From Candidatus Frankia alpina (GTDB taxonomy: Bacteria > Actinomycetota > Actinomycetes > Frankiales > Frankiaceae): a DNA stretch of 62,003 nt. This document shows, one piece after another, positions 9,123-17,840 of this stretch. Each line of letters opens with the position of its first letter. Positions within the stretch are counted from its first letter, which is position 1. The stretch spans positions 1 to 62,003 of the forward strand of contig NZ_CADCWT010000007.1 in NCBI RefSeq assembly GCF_902806485.1, written 5' to 3'. The notes beneath the pieces were generated by a model. That model was not told the DNA's origin. It ran no database searches and was given only the letters and a program-made list of their open reading frames with translations. The position numbers and the translations under genes were made by a program.

Positions 9123-9489
9123 AACCGGTTGCTCCGGCCCGGATCGGACCGCCTGTCCGGGCAGCTCGTCCCGGTTGCGGGGCTTGCGTCCGCTTGGTCT
9201 CGTCGGCGCCAGCATCGCGCGAATGAAGCCGCCTACGGGCGCTTACGATCACCCGACCTGCGGGACCCGCCGGCGGCTGGGTACGGTGGAGGCGGTGGCT
9301 GTCGCCAGCCGCCGACGGAGCGGATCCCATTCAGGCCACGAGGGACGTCACGGCCGAAATGGAAATGCTTGATGCCGTCGGCGGGCGGGAAGGCATCCAT
9401 CCACAACATCATCGTTCGACCGGCTCTGGCCGGCGAACCACCCGCGAGGGTCCCCCCTCGCACTACGCAGGCTCTTTGGGGGTAGGAAC
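9123..9489. other. Intergenic region upstream of rsbW-like/sigF genes
   Basis: No gene is visible in these 367 bases. A GGGTAC at 9279-9284 resembles the -10 of SigB/SigF-type promoters, but no convincing -35 (GTTT-like) stands at the right distance. A small GGCTG-tcgc-CAGCC hairpin lies near 9305-9318. The region presumably carries the promoter of the downstream stress operon. Confidence 0.4.
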
Positions 9490-10026
9490 GTGGATCCGAC
9501 GCCTTCGACCGGCGGCGCGGAGAACTCCGACACCATCGACAGCCAAACCGCCCACTCCGGCGGACTGCGCGACGTCGTCGCGCTCACCCTGCCCGCGGCC
9601 AGCGCGTACCTGACCGTCCTGCGCACCGCGACGGCCTCCCTGGCAGCCCGGCTCGACTTCACCCTCGACGACATCGAGGACCTGCGGATCGCTGTCGACG
9701 AGGGGTGCGCGCTGCTGCTCGTCTCGGCGGTGCCCGGGTCGTCGCTCGACTGCACGTTCACGCTCTCGCCCGGAGTGATGCATGTGCTGGTGACGGTCGA
9801 GAGCCTCGACGGCGAGCCGCCCTCCGAGGACACCTTCGCCTGGACGGTGCTCAAGGCCCTCGCGGGCGGCGTGGACACCTCCACCGGCCCGGGCAACAAG
9901 GTGAGCATCACGCTGCAGAAGCGCCGGGGCGTGCGGGCGGATCTCGGCGAGCCGCCGGCGGGGCACGTCCGCGGATCAGGCGCGGCCAACGAAACACCAC
10001 TGGGTGACACGGTAGGTACACCGTGA
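9490..10026 (+). CDS. Anti-sigma factor / RsbW-like ATP-binding protein
   Basis: A 178-aa GHKL-fold protein of the RsbW/SpoIIAB type, which normally holds a SigB/SigF-family sigma factor and phosphorylates an anti-anti-sigma factor. Visible elements are an N-box-like segment (LDDIEDLRIAVDEGCALLL, ~56-76) and a C-terminal strand GNKVSITLQKR. The G-box is poorly conserved, so ATP binding may be weak. GTG 9490 is preceded by a purine-rich ggggtagg. Its stop overlaps the GTG start of the sigma-factor gene, the usual rsbW-sigF arrangement, and this context supports the anti-sigma role. Confidence 0.8.
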   Translation: MDPTPSTGGAENSDTIDSQTAHSGGLRDVVALTLPAASAYLTVLRTATASLAARLDFTLDDIEDLRIAVDEGCALLLVSAVPGSSLDCTFTLSPGVMHVLVTVESLDGEPPSEDTFAWTVLKALAGGVDTSTGPGNKVSITLQKRRGVRADLGEPPAGHVRGSGAANETPLGDTVGTP

Positions 10027-11045
10027 CATCGACCGGCAGGACCCCGACGCCGCCCCGGACGGCCGCCGGCCAGGACGCGCCCGCGGTCGACCCGGTGGCC
10101 GCGCTGAGTCAGCGGGGGGCCGCCCTGGGCGAACATCCCGCCGAGCTCACTGCGGGCGACCCGGATGTCGGCGCCGAGGTTGCGGCCCAGCCGCTGCCGA
10201 GCGTCGAGGTCGAGCGCGAGACCACCGACCGTGCCCACTCCCCCGACCGGGCCAGGGCCCGTGCGCTGTTCGTGCGCCTCGCCGAACTACCCGAAGGCGA
10301 TACGGAGCGCGCCGCCATCCGCGACCAGCTCGTCCGGATGCACCTGCCACTGGTGGAATACCTCGCCCGGCGCTTCCGCAACCGTGGCGAGCCGCTCGAC
10401 GACCTCGTCCAGGTCGCCACGATCGGCCTGATCAAGTCGGTGGACCGGTTCGACCCGGAGCGCGGGGTGGAATTCTCCACCTACGCCACCCCGACGATCG
10501 TCGGTGAGATCAAGCGCCACTTCCGCGACAAGGGCTGGGCGATCCGGGTGCCCCGCCGGTTGCAGGAGCTCAAGCTCTCGCTGACGAAGGCGACCTCCGA
10601 GCTGTCCCAGACACTCGGCCGCTCCCCCACCGTGAGCGAGATCGCCCGGCATCTGCAAATGAGCGAGGAGGACGTCCTCGAGGGACTGGAGTCGGCCAAC
10701 GCCTACTCGGCGGTCTCTCTCGACGCGCCGGACTCCGGTGACGACGAGGCTCCCGCCGTCGCGGACACCCTGGGCGTCCAGGACGAGTCCCTGGAGGGCG
10801 TGGAGTACCGCGAGTCGCTCAAGCCGCTTCTGGAGAAGCTCCCGCCGCGAGAGAAGCGCATTCTGCTCCTACGCTTCTTCGGCAACATGACCCAGTCACA
10901 GATCGCCACCGAGCTCGGCATCTCGCAGATGCACGTGTCCCGGCTGCTGGCCCGCACCCTGGCCCAGCTCCGCCGCGGCCTACTCGAGGACGCTGACCCC
11001 GTCCGGCCGGCACCGCACCGCACTGCACCGCACCGCACCGCCTGA
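10023..11045 (+). CDS. sigF: RNA polymerase sigma factor, SigB/SigF family
   Basis: A 340-aa alternative sigma factor with regions 2, 3 and 4. Region 2 holds QLVRMHLPLVEYLARRF and DLVQVATIGLIKSVDRFDPERG followed by EFSTYATPTIVGEIKRHFRD. Region 3 holds VPRRLQELK and SPTVSEIARHL. Region 4 holds LPPREKRILLLRFFGNMTQSQIATELGISQMHVSRL. It starts at GTG 10023, overlapping the anti-sigma stop, so the two are translationally coupled. An ~85-residue N-terminal extension precedes region 2. The C-terminus ends in APHRTAPHRTA, encoded by a tandem caccg repeat, so its length may vary between strains. It probably controls stress or developmental genes. Confidence 0.92.
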   Translation: MTSTGRTPTPPRTAAGQDAPAVDPVAALSQRGAALGEHPAELTAGDPDVGAEVAAQPLPSVEVERETTDRAHSPDRARARALFVRLAELPEGDTERAAIRDQLVRMHLPLVEYLARRFRNRGEPLDDLVQVATIGLIKSVDRFDPERGVEFSTYATPTIVGEIKRHFRDKGWAIRVPRRLQELKLSLTKATSELSQTLGRSPTVSEIARHLQMSEEDVLEGLESANAYSAVSLDAPDSGDDEAPAVADTLGVQDESLEGVEYRESLKPLLEKLPPREKRILLLRFFGNMTQSQIATELGISQMHVSRLLARTLAQLRRGLLEDADPVRPAPHRTAPHRTA

Positions 11046-11116
11046 CCCTCACCTGCCCGCCGTCCAAACCTCGCCCGGGCTTGTTCTAAACCCCGCCGGA
11101 CGGCTTCGTGCCGCCC

Positions 11117-11647
11117 TCAGGGACGCCGCGGCCCGCGGGGAACACGGCCATCGCCGCGGTCGGCGCCCTCGTGCTCGTCCTGACCCGCTCGGGTGGCGGG
11201 GCCGCCGGTGTCGGACGCCGACGGACCGAACCCACCCGCGGCCAGCAGGGCCACGACGATCACAAGGGGGGCGACGAGTAGCGGGATTCCGTAGCCGTAG
11301 TCGCCGGCCTGCAACAACCCCCAGGCCACCGGCAGGCACAGAATCTGCACGAGAAGTGTGGGCGAACGGTAGGAGGCCCCGCGCCGCAGCACTCCCGCGG
11401 CCAGCAGGGCCACGCCCGCGGCTCCGACAATCGCGAGCACCCCGCCGGTCTCGGCGCGCCCGACGTCGTCGATGTCGGAACCGAAGCCGCGCAGCACCTG
11501 CAGGACGCCCAGCGCCAGCAGGACGAGCGCCTCGGCAGCAAGCAGGATGCTCGCCACCCAGGCCGGCACGGACGCCGTGCGTGCGGCCTCGCGCAGCTCC
11601 TCGAACCGGCCGCCAGCCGGTCGGTCGGGACGGCTCGTGGATCCCAT
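11117..11647 (-). CDS. Four-helix integral membrane protein, unknown function
   Basis: A 176-aa protein with four hydrophobic stretches (around ASILLAAEALVLLALGVLQ, VLAIVGAAGVALLAAGVL, TLLVQILCLPVAWGLL and LLVAPLVIVVALLAAGG). The hydrophilic N-terminus is ~28 residues and the C-terminal tail is charged and Gly/Arg-rich. It looks like the small actinobacterial integral membrane proteins found beside many housekeeping genes. I do not know its role. It is divergent from the lipid-kinase gene, with ~170 bp between the starts. Confidence 0.65.
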   Translation of the reverse strand: MGSTSRPDRPAGGRFEELREAARTASVPAWVASILLAAEALVLLALGVLQVLRGFGSDIDDVGRAETGGVLAIVGAAGVALLAAGVLRRGASYRSPTLLVQILCLPVAWGLLQAGDYGYGIPLLVAPLVIVVALLAAGGFGPSASDTGGPATRAGQDEHEGADRGDGRVPRGPRRP

Positions 11648-11817
11648 GGTCCGACACTACGTCCCTGAAAGGCCACACCGGTCCCGCACAAGGCCACACC
11701 GGTCGACAAGCGGGCTCGGGACCCGGCGATCGCGCCGGCCCCCTGACCCCCGGTTTCACCGATGTGAGAGTTTTCCCAGCCGCCGCCCGAGATGGAGTGG
11801 CGGACTACGGTAGAAGC

Positions 11818-12831
11818 ATGCGAGGGCTGCTGGTCGTCAACCCCGTAGCCACCACCACAACCGAACGTGTTCGGGACGTCCTCGCCACCGCGCTCGCGGC
11901 CGACGTCACCATGGAGACCGTGCTCACCAAGGGGCCGGGCCATGGGGTCGAGCTCGGAGCGCGCGCCGTGGAGCTCGGCGTCGACGTCGTAATCACTCTC
12001 GGTGGAGACGGCACCGTGAACGAGATCACCAATGGGCTGCTTCAGAATGGCCCGCTGCAGGACGGGCCGGCGCTCGCGGTGGTGCCGGGTGGGAGCACGA
12101 ACGTGTTCGCTCGCGCCCTGGGCTATTCGGCCTCGCCGGTCGAGGCGACCGGCGAGCTGCTGGCCGCCCTGCGCGAGGGGCGCAGCAGCCGGATCAGCCT
12201 CGGTCGAGCCGAGTACGGCGGCGAGGGTCGCTGGTTCACGTTCTGCTTCGGGATCGGCCTGGACGCGCGGGTGGTCGCGCGGGCCGAGGAGAGGCGGCGC
12301 AAGGGCCGCCGCAACAGCGCCGGTCTGTTCCTCCGGACGGCGGCGGGCCAGGTGACCCGCGGCGCGGACCGAGGCGCCCCCTCCATAGCCCTGGAGACGA
12401 CCGACGCCCACAGCTTCCCCACCGGGGTCGGTCTCCCCATCGAGGAAGCCGATGCCCGGGTCGCTGCCGCCGGCGAGGCCGCTGGGAGCGTCGAGGAGCA
12501 CATCGCCCTCGGGATCGTCTGCAACACCCGCCCGTGGACCTACCTGAACTCCCGCCCCGTGCTGGCCTGCCCGGAGGCGTCGTTCGACACCGGGCTGGAC
12601 CTGCTGGCGCTGCGACGGGTGCGGCTGTCCAGCGTGCTGCGCACGGCCTCGCAGATCCTTGCCGACGGGCGCGGCCCACGCGGGCGCAACGTCGTGCGCC
12701 GCCACGACGCGGCCACGATGCGGTTCCTCGCGGATCACCCGCTGCCGCTGCAGATGGACGGCGAGTACCTCGGCGAGTATGCCGACGTCGCGCTCACCCA
12801 CCATCCGCAGGCCCTGCGCGTCATCGCCTGA
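11818..12831 (+). CDS. Diacylglycerol kinase-family lipid kinase
   Basis: A 337-aa protein of the DAGK catalytic family (YegS/DgkB/LCB5), which phosphorylates diacylglycerol or related lipids using ATP. It shows LLVVNPVATTTT at the start, the nucleotide-binding loop ITLGGDGTVNEITNG (~60-74) and AVVPGGSTNVFAR (~85-98), then the C-terminal beta-sandwich with LPLQMDGEYLGEY. ATG 11818 is the natural family start. A GC hairpin with AT-rich tail follows ~180 bp after the stop. Substrate specificity cannot be assigned. Confidence 0.88.
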   Translation: MRGLLVVNPVATTTTERVRDVLATALAADVTMETVLTKGPGHGVELGARAVELGVDVVITLGGDGTVNEITNGLLQNGPLQDGPALAVVPGGSTNVFARALGYSASPVEATGELLAALREGRSSRISLGRAEYGGEGRWFTFCFGIGLDARVVARAEERRRKGRRNSAGLFLRTAAGQVTRGADRGAPSIALETTDAHSFPTGVGLPIEEADARVAAAGEAAGSVEEHIALGIVCNTRPWTYLNSRPVLACPEASFDTGLDLLALRRVRLSSVLRTASQILADGRGPRGRNVVRRHDAATMRFLADHPLPLQMDGEYLGEYADVALTHHPQALRVIA

Positions 12832-13007
12832 CGCACACTGCCTCGCCGGGCCTCCCGCAGGCCCAGAAGGTGTTGCGATCCACCAGGGCTACGCGTCCGA
12901 AACTCCACCGCTCTCGCGGCAGCGCACGGCAGCGGTCCGGATTACGGCGCTGCCGACTGCGTCGCGGGCTTCTGTGATCAGTTGTGTACGGATGGGCGCC
13001 GAGGGTT

Positions 13008-13046
13008 GGGCACGATTTGTGCCCGGAATATTGTTTTTATGCTTTT
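13008..13046 (+). terminator. Hairpin with T-rich tail after the lipid-kinase gene
   Basis: GGGCAC-gattt-GTGCCC is followed by an unusually AT-rich run (ggaatattgtttttatgc). It lies between the convergent lipid kinase and glycerophosphodiesterase genes and can terminate the plus-strand transcript. Confidence 0.65.
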
Positions 13047-13105
13047 TATGCCTCGACATTCGGCACGATCTGACCGCATTCTGGCCGCGATCCCTCGCGA
13101 GATGA

Positions 13106-13861
13106 TCAGAATGGCGGGCGCGGGGTGTCGAGAGCTTGACGGATCTCGACCGGGTCGTCGCAGATCGCCCCGGCGACCCCGGCGTCCCGCACCTGGCGCG
13201 CGGCGCCGACACCGGTGACCGTCCACGTCACCAGGCGTAGGCCGGCGTGGCGGGCGCGGGCGCCTGCGTCCGGCGAGCCGAGCACGGCGCTGGTGTGGGC
13301 ATGGAGCTCGGCATGGCCCGCGGACCGTGCGTAGGCCAGGCCGCCGCTGACGGACATCCGCGGCATCGTCAGAAACGCCGTCGTGACCGCCAGCTCCGCG
13401 TCGCGCACGGCCTCGATGGCGAACCAGTCGAACGACGACACGGTGATGCCGCCGCCGCCGGCGTCGAGGTCGGCCACGGTGGGCCGCGGTCCTGTCCAGC
13501 CCCGGGCGCGTAGCCGCGCGGCGAGGGCCCGCGCGGTGCGCTCCCGCGGGGCGTCGAAGTCGGGCTGGCCGGGCTGGTTCTTGATCTCACAGATCAGCCG
13601 GCCGCGACCGGCCCAGACGTCGAGGATCTCGTCGAAAAGCGGGATGCCGCGGGCGCGCAGGGCCTCGGTGGGTTGGCGGACGACCGCCCGCCCGGCAGGC
13701 CGGGAAAGCCGGGCGTCGTGCACGCACACCAGATCCCCGTCCGCACTGCGACGGACGTCGATCTCGACGCCGTCCGCACCGGCCCGCAGCGCCGCGTCCA
13801 CCGCCTCGACCGTGTTCTCCGGGCCGGGGACCCTGCTACCGCGATGACCGAGAACCTCCAT
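13106..13861 (-). CDS. Glycerophosphodiester phosphodiesterase
   Basis: A 251-aa TIM-barrel phosphodiesterase that hydrolyses glycerophosphodiesters to glycerol-3-phosphate and an alcohol. The N-terminus carries the diagnostic GHRGSRVPGPENTVEA and EIDVRRSADGDLVCVHD, with the catalytic histidines and metal-binding acidic residues. LICEIKNQPG and the C-terminal LVTWTVTG complete the family pattern. ATG 13861 (MEVLGHRG) fits the family; an upstream ATG at 13900 would add 13 residues without a Shine-Dalgarno. No signal peptide is seen, so it is probably cytoplasmic. A second, divergent GDPD-like gene lies at 30470. Confidence 0.88.
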   Translation of the reverse strand: MEVLGHRGSRVPGPENTVEAVDAALRAGADGVEIDVRRSADGDLVCVHDARLSRPAGRAVVRQPTEALRARGIPLFDEILDVWAGRGRLICEIKNQPGQPDFDAPRERTARALAARLRARGWTGPRPTVADLDAGGGGITVSSFDWFAIEAVRDAELAVTTAFLTMPRMSVSGGLAYARSAGHAELHAHTSAVLGSPDAGARARHAGLRLVTWTVTGVGAARQVRDAGVAGAICDDPVEIRQALDTPRPPF

Positions 13862-14397
13862 GGCCCAACCCTGCCATCTCCGGCGGGCCGAGCGTGTCAT
13901 GGCAGGCGGGGTGGACGCCGCCCAGCGTGGTCGGAGTAACCCGGATGCGTGCAGACGTATGCTGATGCCCAGATGGCATGATGCCGGCCCTTTGATCGGG
14001 AAGGGCCGGCCGTACGGCGTGGGGACGGCCCCCGCGGCGCTCGGCTCATGCTGCCACAGGCCCTGTCAACCAGGACTTCTGTGGCGCTTCAGCAACCGTC
14101 GGAGACGGTCGCACCCTGTGGCCCATCTGTGTCCCTGCCGGACAAGTGCAGGCCAGGCAGGGTGTGAAGACGGTTGCAGGTTCTTGCGCCCCTGCCCGTT
14201 CCGGTGGGAGGGTGGCGAATGTCCGAGGTGGATGCACGTGCACCTGGGCACGCCGACAGTCAGAAACCCGCTCCACGGCCCGCTGTCAGGGCCGAGAGAC
14301 ACCCTGCTCATTCAATTTTCATCCGCGACACAACCGTAGCGGCTCGCAAAGCGTCTCATGTGCAGTGTGGCCCGAGACGAGAGAGGGAGTTGGACGC
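13862..14397. other. Long intergenic region between the phosphodiesterase and whiB1
   Basis: I see no convincing gene in these ~535 bases. A perfect 10-bp stem GCCGGCCCTT / AAGGGCCGGC with an 8-base loop lies at 13983-14010. The rest probably holds divergent promoters and the long 5' leader that whiB1-type genes often have. Confidence 0.5.
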
Positions 14398-14646
14398 ATG
14401 GACTGGCGCCACAGAGCGCTCTGCCGTGACGAGGATCCCGAGCTCTTCTTCCCGATCGGTACTACCGGTCCGGCGGAACGCCAGGTCGAAGAGGCAAAGG
14501 CCGTTTGCGCGCGGTGCGCAGTCACTAGTGACTGCCTCAGCTGGGCACTAGACACCGGGCAGGATTCCGGCGTCTGGGGCGCGTTGAGCGAGGACGAACG
14601 CCGGGCGCTTAAGCGCCAGGTCCGGCTGCGGGTGCGAACCGCCTGA
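14398..14646 (+). CDS. whiB1: WhiB1/WblE-type iron-sulfur transcription factor
   Basis: An 82-aa WhiB-like protein that binds a [4Fe-4S] cluster. The four ligands are C9, C37, C40 and C46 (CxxC within AVCARCAV), followed by GVWGALSEDERR (~58-69), the turn that contacts SigA region 4. A basic tail (KRQVRLRVRTA) gives DNA contact. Start ATG 14398 is preceded by gagagggag. Size and start (MDWRHRALCRDEDPELFFP) match WhiB1/WblE, an essential family member in mycobacteria. The gene stands alone. Confidence 0.92.
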   Translation: MDWRHRALCRDEDPELFFPIGTTGPAERQVEEAKAVCARCAVTSDCLSWALDTGQDSGVWGALSEDERRALKRQVRLRVRTA

Positions 14647-15004
14647 GTGCACGACCCCCGGTGGCCCAGCGCCGAAGACCGGGGTGCAGCAAGGACGTGC
14701 CACGTCCGCATCACCACAACCGCCCGCGGTAGATCATGCCCGCCGAGCTTCGCACAATCGGCGGACCACAGTGGTCCCCGCACGATGCCACGCCATGATC
14801 CGTGCCAGAGCACGGAGGCGGCGGGCGTCAGCATCGGCCGTTCTGTCCGCGCGTCCGCCGCAGCGATGCGGCGCGACGCGGACGGAGCGGCCGAAATGTT
14901 TTCGGCCTCTACCGCGGCCTGCGCGCGGGCGCAGCGCACCGTCACGCTGACCGCGAACGAGGAACACATCCCGGGGGATACCCCCGCGCGCAGACCCTAA
15001 ACAC
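14647..15004. other. Intergenic region between convergent whiB1 and pdtaS
   Basis: No gene is seen in ~358 bases. A CCCCGGT/ACCGGGG pairing just after whiB1 (14656-14684) and a CGGGGG-ata-CCCCCG hairpin (14972-14986), 18 bases beyond the pdtaS stop, may act as terminators. Confidence 0.45.
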
Positions 15005-16483
15005 TCAACTTTCAGAAAGTGGGATGGACAGCAGCGCCTCGGTGCCTCGCTCCGTGCCGGCCTGCAGCCGGATGGTGCCGTGCATCTCACCGAGCACGAG
15101 CTGACGGACGATCTGCAGCCCCAGCCGGGGCGAGTGCTCGAGCTGGAAGTCCTCCGGCAGGCCGGCCCCGTCGTCGGCGACGACAACGTCCAGCCGGTCC
15201 ACCAGGCGCTGCACGCGAATCTCGATCGAACCCGCCGAACCATCGAACGCATGTTCTACAGCATTCTGTAGAAGTTCCGAAAGCACAAGAGCCAGCGGGG
15301 TGGCGAGTTCGCCGGGCAGCCGCCCGAACGACCCCGACCGGCGAGTGTTCGCCCGCGCACCGGTGGACGCCAGGTCGACGGTCACCGACGTGATCTGGTC
15401 GGCGATCTCGTCGAACGGCACGCTCTCTCCCAGGCTCTGCGACAGCGTCTCGTGCACAACCGCGATCGAGGTCACCCTGCGCACCGACTCCCGCAGGGCC
15501 GATCGCGCCTCGTCGGCCTTGGTGCGGCGCATCTGCAGCCGCAGCAGGGCGGCCACGGTCTGGAGATTGTTCTTGACCCTGTGATGTATCTCACGGATGG
15601 TGGCATCCTTGCTCAGCAGCAGCGCCTCCCGCCGGCGCAGATCCGAGACGTCCCGGACGAGGACCAGCACCTCCCGGGCGGCGCCGGGGAACAGCGGGAT
15701 CGCCCGCAGCATCACCACCGTGCTGCCGACGGCGGCCTCGACCTCCACCGGCCGGCGCCGGCCGATCGCATGCCAGACGGCGGGCGTGGTCGCGGGCAGG
15801 TTCAGCGCCCGGTGCACCGTGCGCAGGTCCTCGCCGGTGACGTTGCCGGTGTAGCCGAGGCGGCGGTACGCCGACAGCGCGTTCGGGCTGGCGAAGATGA
15901 CCTTGCCGGCGCCGTCGAGCCGCATCATCCCGTCGCCGACCCGGGGTGACTCAGGCAGCTCGGCGGAACTCCCGCGGAACGGGAAGGCACCCTCGGCGAT
16001 CATCAGGGCCAGGTTGTTGGCGCCCTGCAGGTAGGAGGACTCCAGGTCGCTTGGGGTGCGGGGATTGACCAGGTTGGTGTCGCGGGCGAGCACGGCGATC
16101 ACCTCGTCGCCGTGGCGGACGGGAATCGCCTCCGTCCGCACCGGCACCCCGCCGTCCCACTCGGGTTCGCCCTCCCGCGCGATGCGGTGTTCCCGCCAGG
16201 CGTTCTGGACCACCCACCGGTTGATGACGACGCTGCCGACCTCGTCGTTGTGGTATGCGGTCGGGCCGGTCGTGGGTCGGACCTGGGCCACGACGAGGAA
16301 CTCGGTCCCGCTGGTATGGCCCCGGCCCGAGCCCGAACCGGAACGGACGGGCACGAGGAGCAGCAGGTCAGCGAAGGAGAGGTCGGCGAGCAGAGCCCAG
16401 TCTGCGACGAGCGCGTGCAGGTGGTCGATGTCGTCGTCGCTGAGATCCGTGCTCGCGCGCAGCATGTCGGCGAGGGTTCCCAC
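15005..16483 (-). CDS. pdtaS: PdtaS-type sensor histidine kinase
   Basis: A 492-aa cytosolic histidine kinase matching PdtaS of the PdtaS/PdtaR system, whose partner is an ANTAR RNA-binding regulator. It begins VGTLADMLRAS, then HLHALVADWALLADLSFADLLLL, the characteristic GAF-like sensor start. A PAS-like domain follows (~255-290 onward), then the HisKA_2 phosphoacceptor EIHHRVKNNLQTVAALLRLQ (~297-316) and an ATPase domain with SELLQNAVEHAF, DDGAGLP and GLQIVRQL. Start GTG 16483 fits the family; the longer open frame to 16678 overlaps the divergent bioF. An ANTAR protein gene lies at 56.2 kb, but no response-regulator partner is adjacent. Confidence 0.88.
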   Translation of the reverse strand: MGTLADMLRASTDLSDDDIDHLHALVADWALLADLSFADLLLLVPVRSGSGSGRGHTSGTEFLVVAQVRPTTGPTAYHNDEVGSVVINRWVVQNAWREHRIAREGEPEWDGGVPVRTEAIPVRHGDEVIAVLARDTNLVNPRTPSDLESSYLQGANNLALMIAEGAFPFRGSSAELPESPRVGDGMMRLDGAGKVIFASPNALSAYRRLGYTGNVTGEDLRTVHRALNLPATTPAVWHAIGRRRPVEVEAAVGSTVVMLRAIPLFPGAAREVLVLVRDVSDLRRREALLLSKDATIREIHHRVKNNLQTVAALLRLQMRRTKADEARSALRESVRRVTSIAVVHETLSQSLGESVPFDEIADQITSVTVDLASTGARANTRRSGSFGRLPGELATPLALVLSELLQNAVEHAFDGSAGSIEIRVQRLVDRLDVVVADDGAGLPEDFQLEHSPRLGLQIVRQLVLGEMHGTIRLQAGTERGTEALLSIPLSES

Positions 16484-16565
16484 GGATCGCAGACTGCCAG
16501 ACGGACCGGTGCCGCGAGCTGGCGGGCACCCCCGCGCCATTGTCAGGACCCGTACGCTCGCCGAC

Positions 16566-17840
16566 GTGACCGTCGACAACGCCGCCGCGGCAATGGTTCC
16601 CGGCACGGACATAGCGCCGCAAACCGCCACGAGCGTAGCGAAGAGCACCACCGTAGCGAAGAGCACCGCTGAGCCCACCGGCGGCCCGCCCGCGGCCGAT
16701 CCACTGGCCTGGCTCGCCGATCATGCGCGGGCTCGGGAGGCGGCCGGCCTGCGCCGCCGCCTACACCCCCGCGCCCTGGCACCGACCGCGGACGGCGCCG
16801 GGGTGCGCGTCGATCTCGCCAGCAACGACTACCTCGGCCTCGGCGGCCATCCCACGGTCGTCGAGGGGGCGGCGCGCGCCCTGCGGGCATGGGGCACGGG
16901 ATCCACCGGCAGCCGGCTGGTAACCGGGACGACCGCCCTGCACGGCGAGCTGGAGGCGGCGCTCGCCGACCACGTGGGCTTCGCCGCAGCGCTGGTCTTC
17001 TCCTCCGGGTACACGGCGAACCTGGGCTGCCTGACCGGGCTGGCCGGCCCCGGCGACCTGATCGTCTCCGACGCGCTCAATCACGCCTCGATCGTCGACG
17101 CCTGCCGGCTGTCCCGGGCACGGGTGGCCATCACCCCGCACGGCGACGTCGCCGCCGTGGCCGCCGCCCTCGCCGCCGGCGGCTGGCGGCGCGCGCTCGT
17201 GGTGACCGAGTCGGTGTTCTCCGCCGACGGCGACGCCGCCCCCCTGACCGAGCTGCACAGCACGGCCCGCGCACACGGGGCGGTCCTCGTCGTCGACGAG
17301 GCGCACGGACTCGGCGTGGTCAGCCCGACCGGCCGCGGCGTGCTGGCCGCCGCCGGGCTCGCCGGGCAGCCGGACGTGGTGGCCACGGTCACCCTGTCGA
17401 AGGCGCTCGGCGGCCAGGGCGGCGCGGTCCTCGGCACGACGGCCGTCCGCGAGCACCTCATCGACACGGCCCGCACGTTCATCTTCGACACCGGCCTCGC
17501 CCCGGCGAGCGCCGGCGGGGCACTGGCGGCGCTGGCGCACCTGCGGGCCCATCCGGAGCTGCCCGCCGCGGTCCGGCACCGCGCCGACGAGCTCGCCGCG
17601 CTCACCGGAGCGCCGCGCCCGGCCGGCGCGGTCGTCTCGGTCGTCGTCGGCGAGCCGGAGCCGGCGGTGGCCGCGGCGGCGATCTGCCGCGCGCACGGGG
17701 TGGCGGTCGGCTGCTTCCGGCCGCCGACGGTGCCCGCGGACACGAGCCGGCTGCGGCTGGCCGCCCGCGCCGACCTCAGCGACGCCGACCTGGCGCTCGC
17801 GGCCGAGGCGTTCGCCGCCGCCGGGGTGCTCGCCCGATGA
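16566..17840 (+). CDS. bioF: 8-amino-7-oxononanoate synthase (BioF)
   Basis: A PLP enzyme that joins pimeloyl-ACP/CoA with alanine in biotin synthesis. It shows LASNDYLGLGGHP, SRLVTGTTALHGELE, VVDEAHGLGVVSPTGRG and the PLP-lysine segment VTLSKALGGQGG (~278). The ~424-aa length is a little more than usual, from a poorly conserved N-terminus containing a short tandem repeat (VAKST TVAKST, ~16633-16668). GTG 16566 or ATG 16593 are plausible starts. It overlaps bioD by four bases (ATGA), so the pair is coupled. Confidence 0.9.
   Translation: MTVDNAAAAMVPGTDIAPQTATSVAKSTTVAKSTAEPTGGPPAADPLAWLADHARAREAAGLRRRLHPRALAPTADGAGVRVDLASNDYLGLGGHPTVVEGAARALRAWGTGSTGSRLVTGTTALHGELEAALADHVGFAAALVFSSGYTANLGCLTGLAGPGDLIVSDALNHASIVDACRLSRARVAITPHGDVAAVAAALAAGGWRRALVVTESVFSADGDAAPLTELHSTARAHGAVLVVDEAHGLGVVSPTGRGVLAAAGLAGQPDVVATVTLSKALGGQGGAVLGTTAVREHLIDTARTFIFDTGLAPASAGGALAALAHLRAHPELPAAVRHRADELAALTGAPRPAGAVVSVVVGEPEPAVAAAAICRAHGVAVGCFRPPTVPADTSRLRLAARADLSDADLALAAEAFAAAGVLAR

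Noticed and set aside
9279..9284. GGGTAC as a SigF-type -10 upstream of the rsbW-like gene
   Set aside because: No -35 of the family consensus at the right distance, so not called as a promoter.
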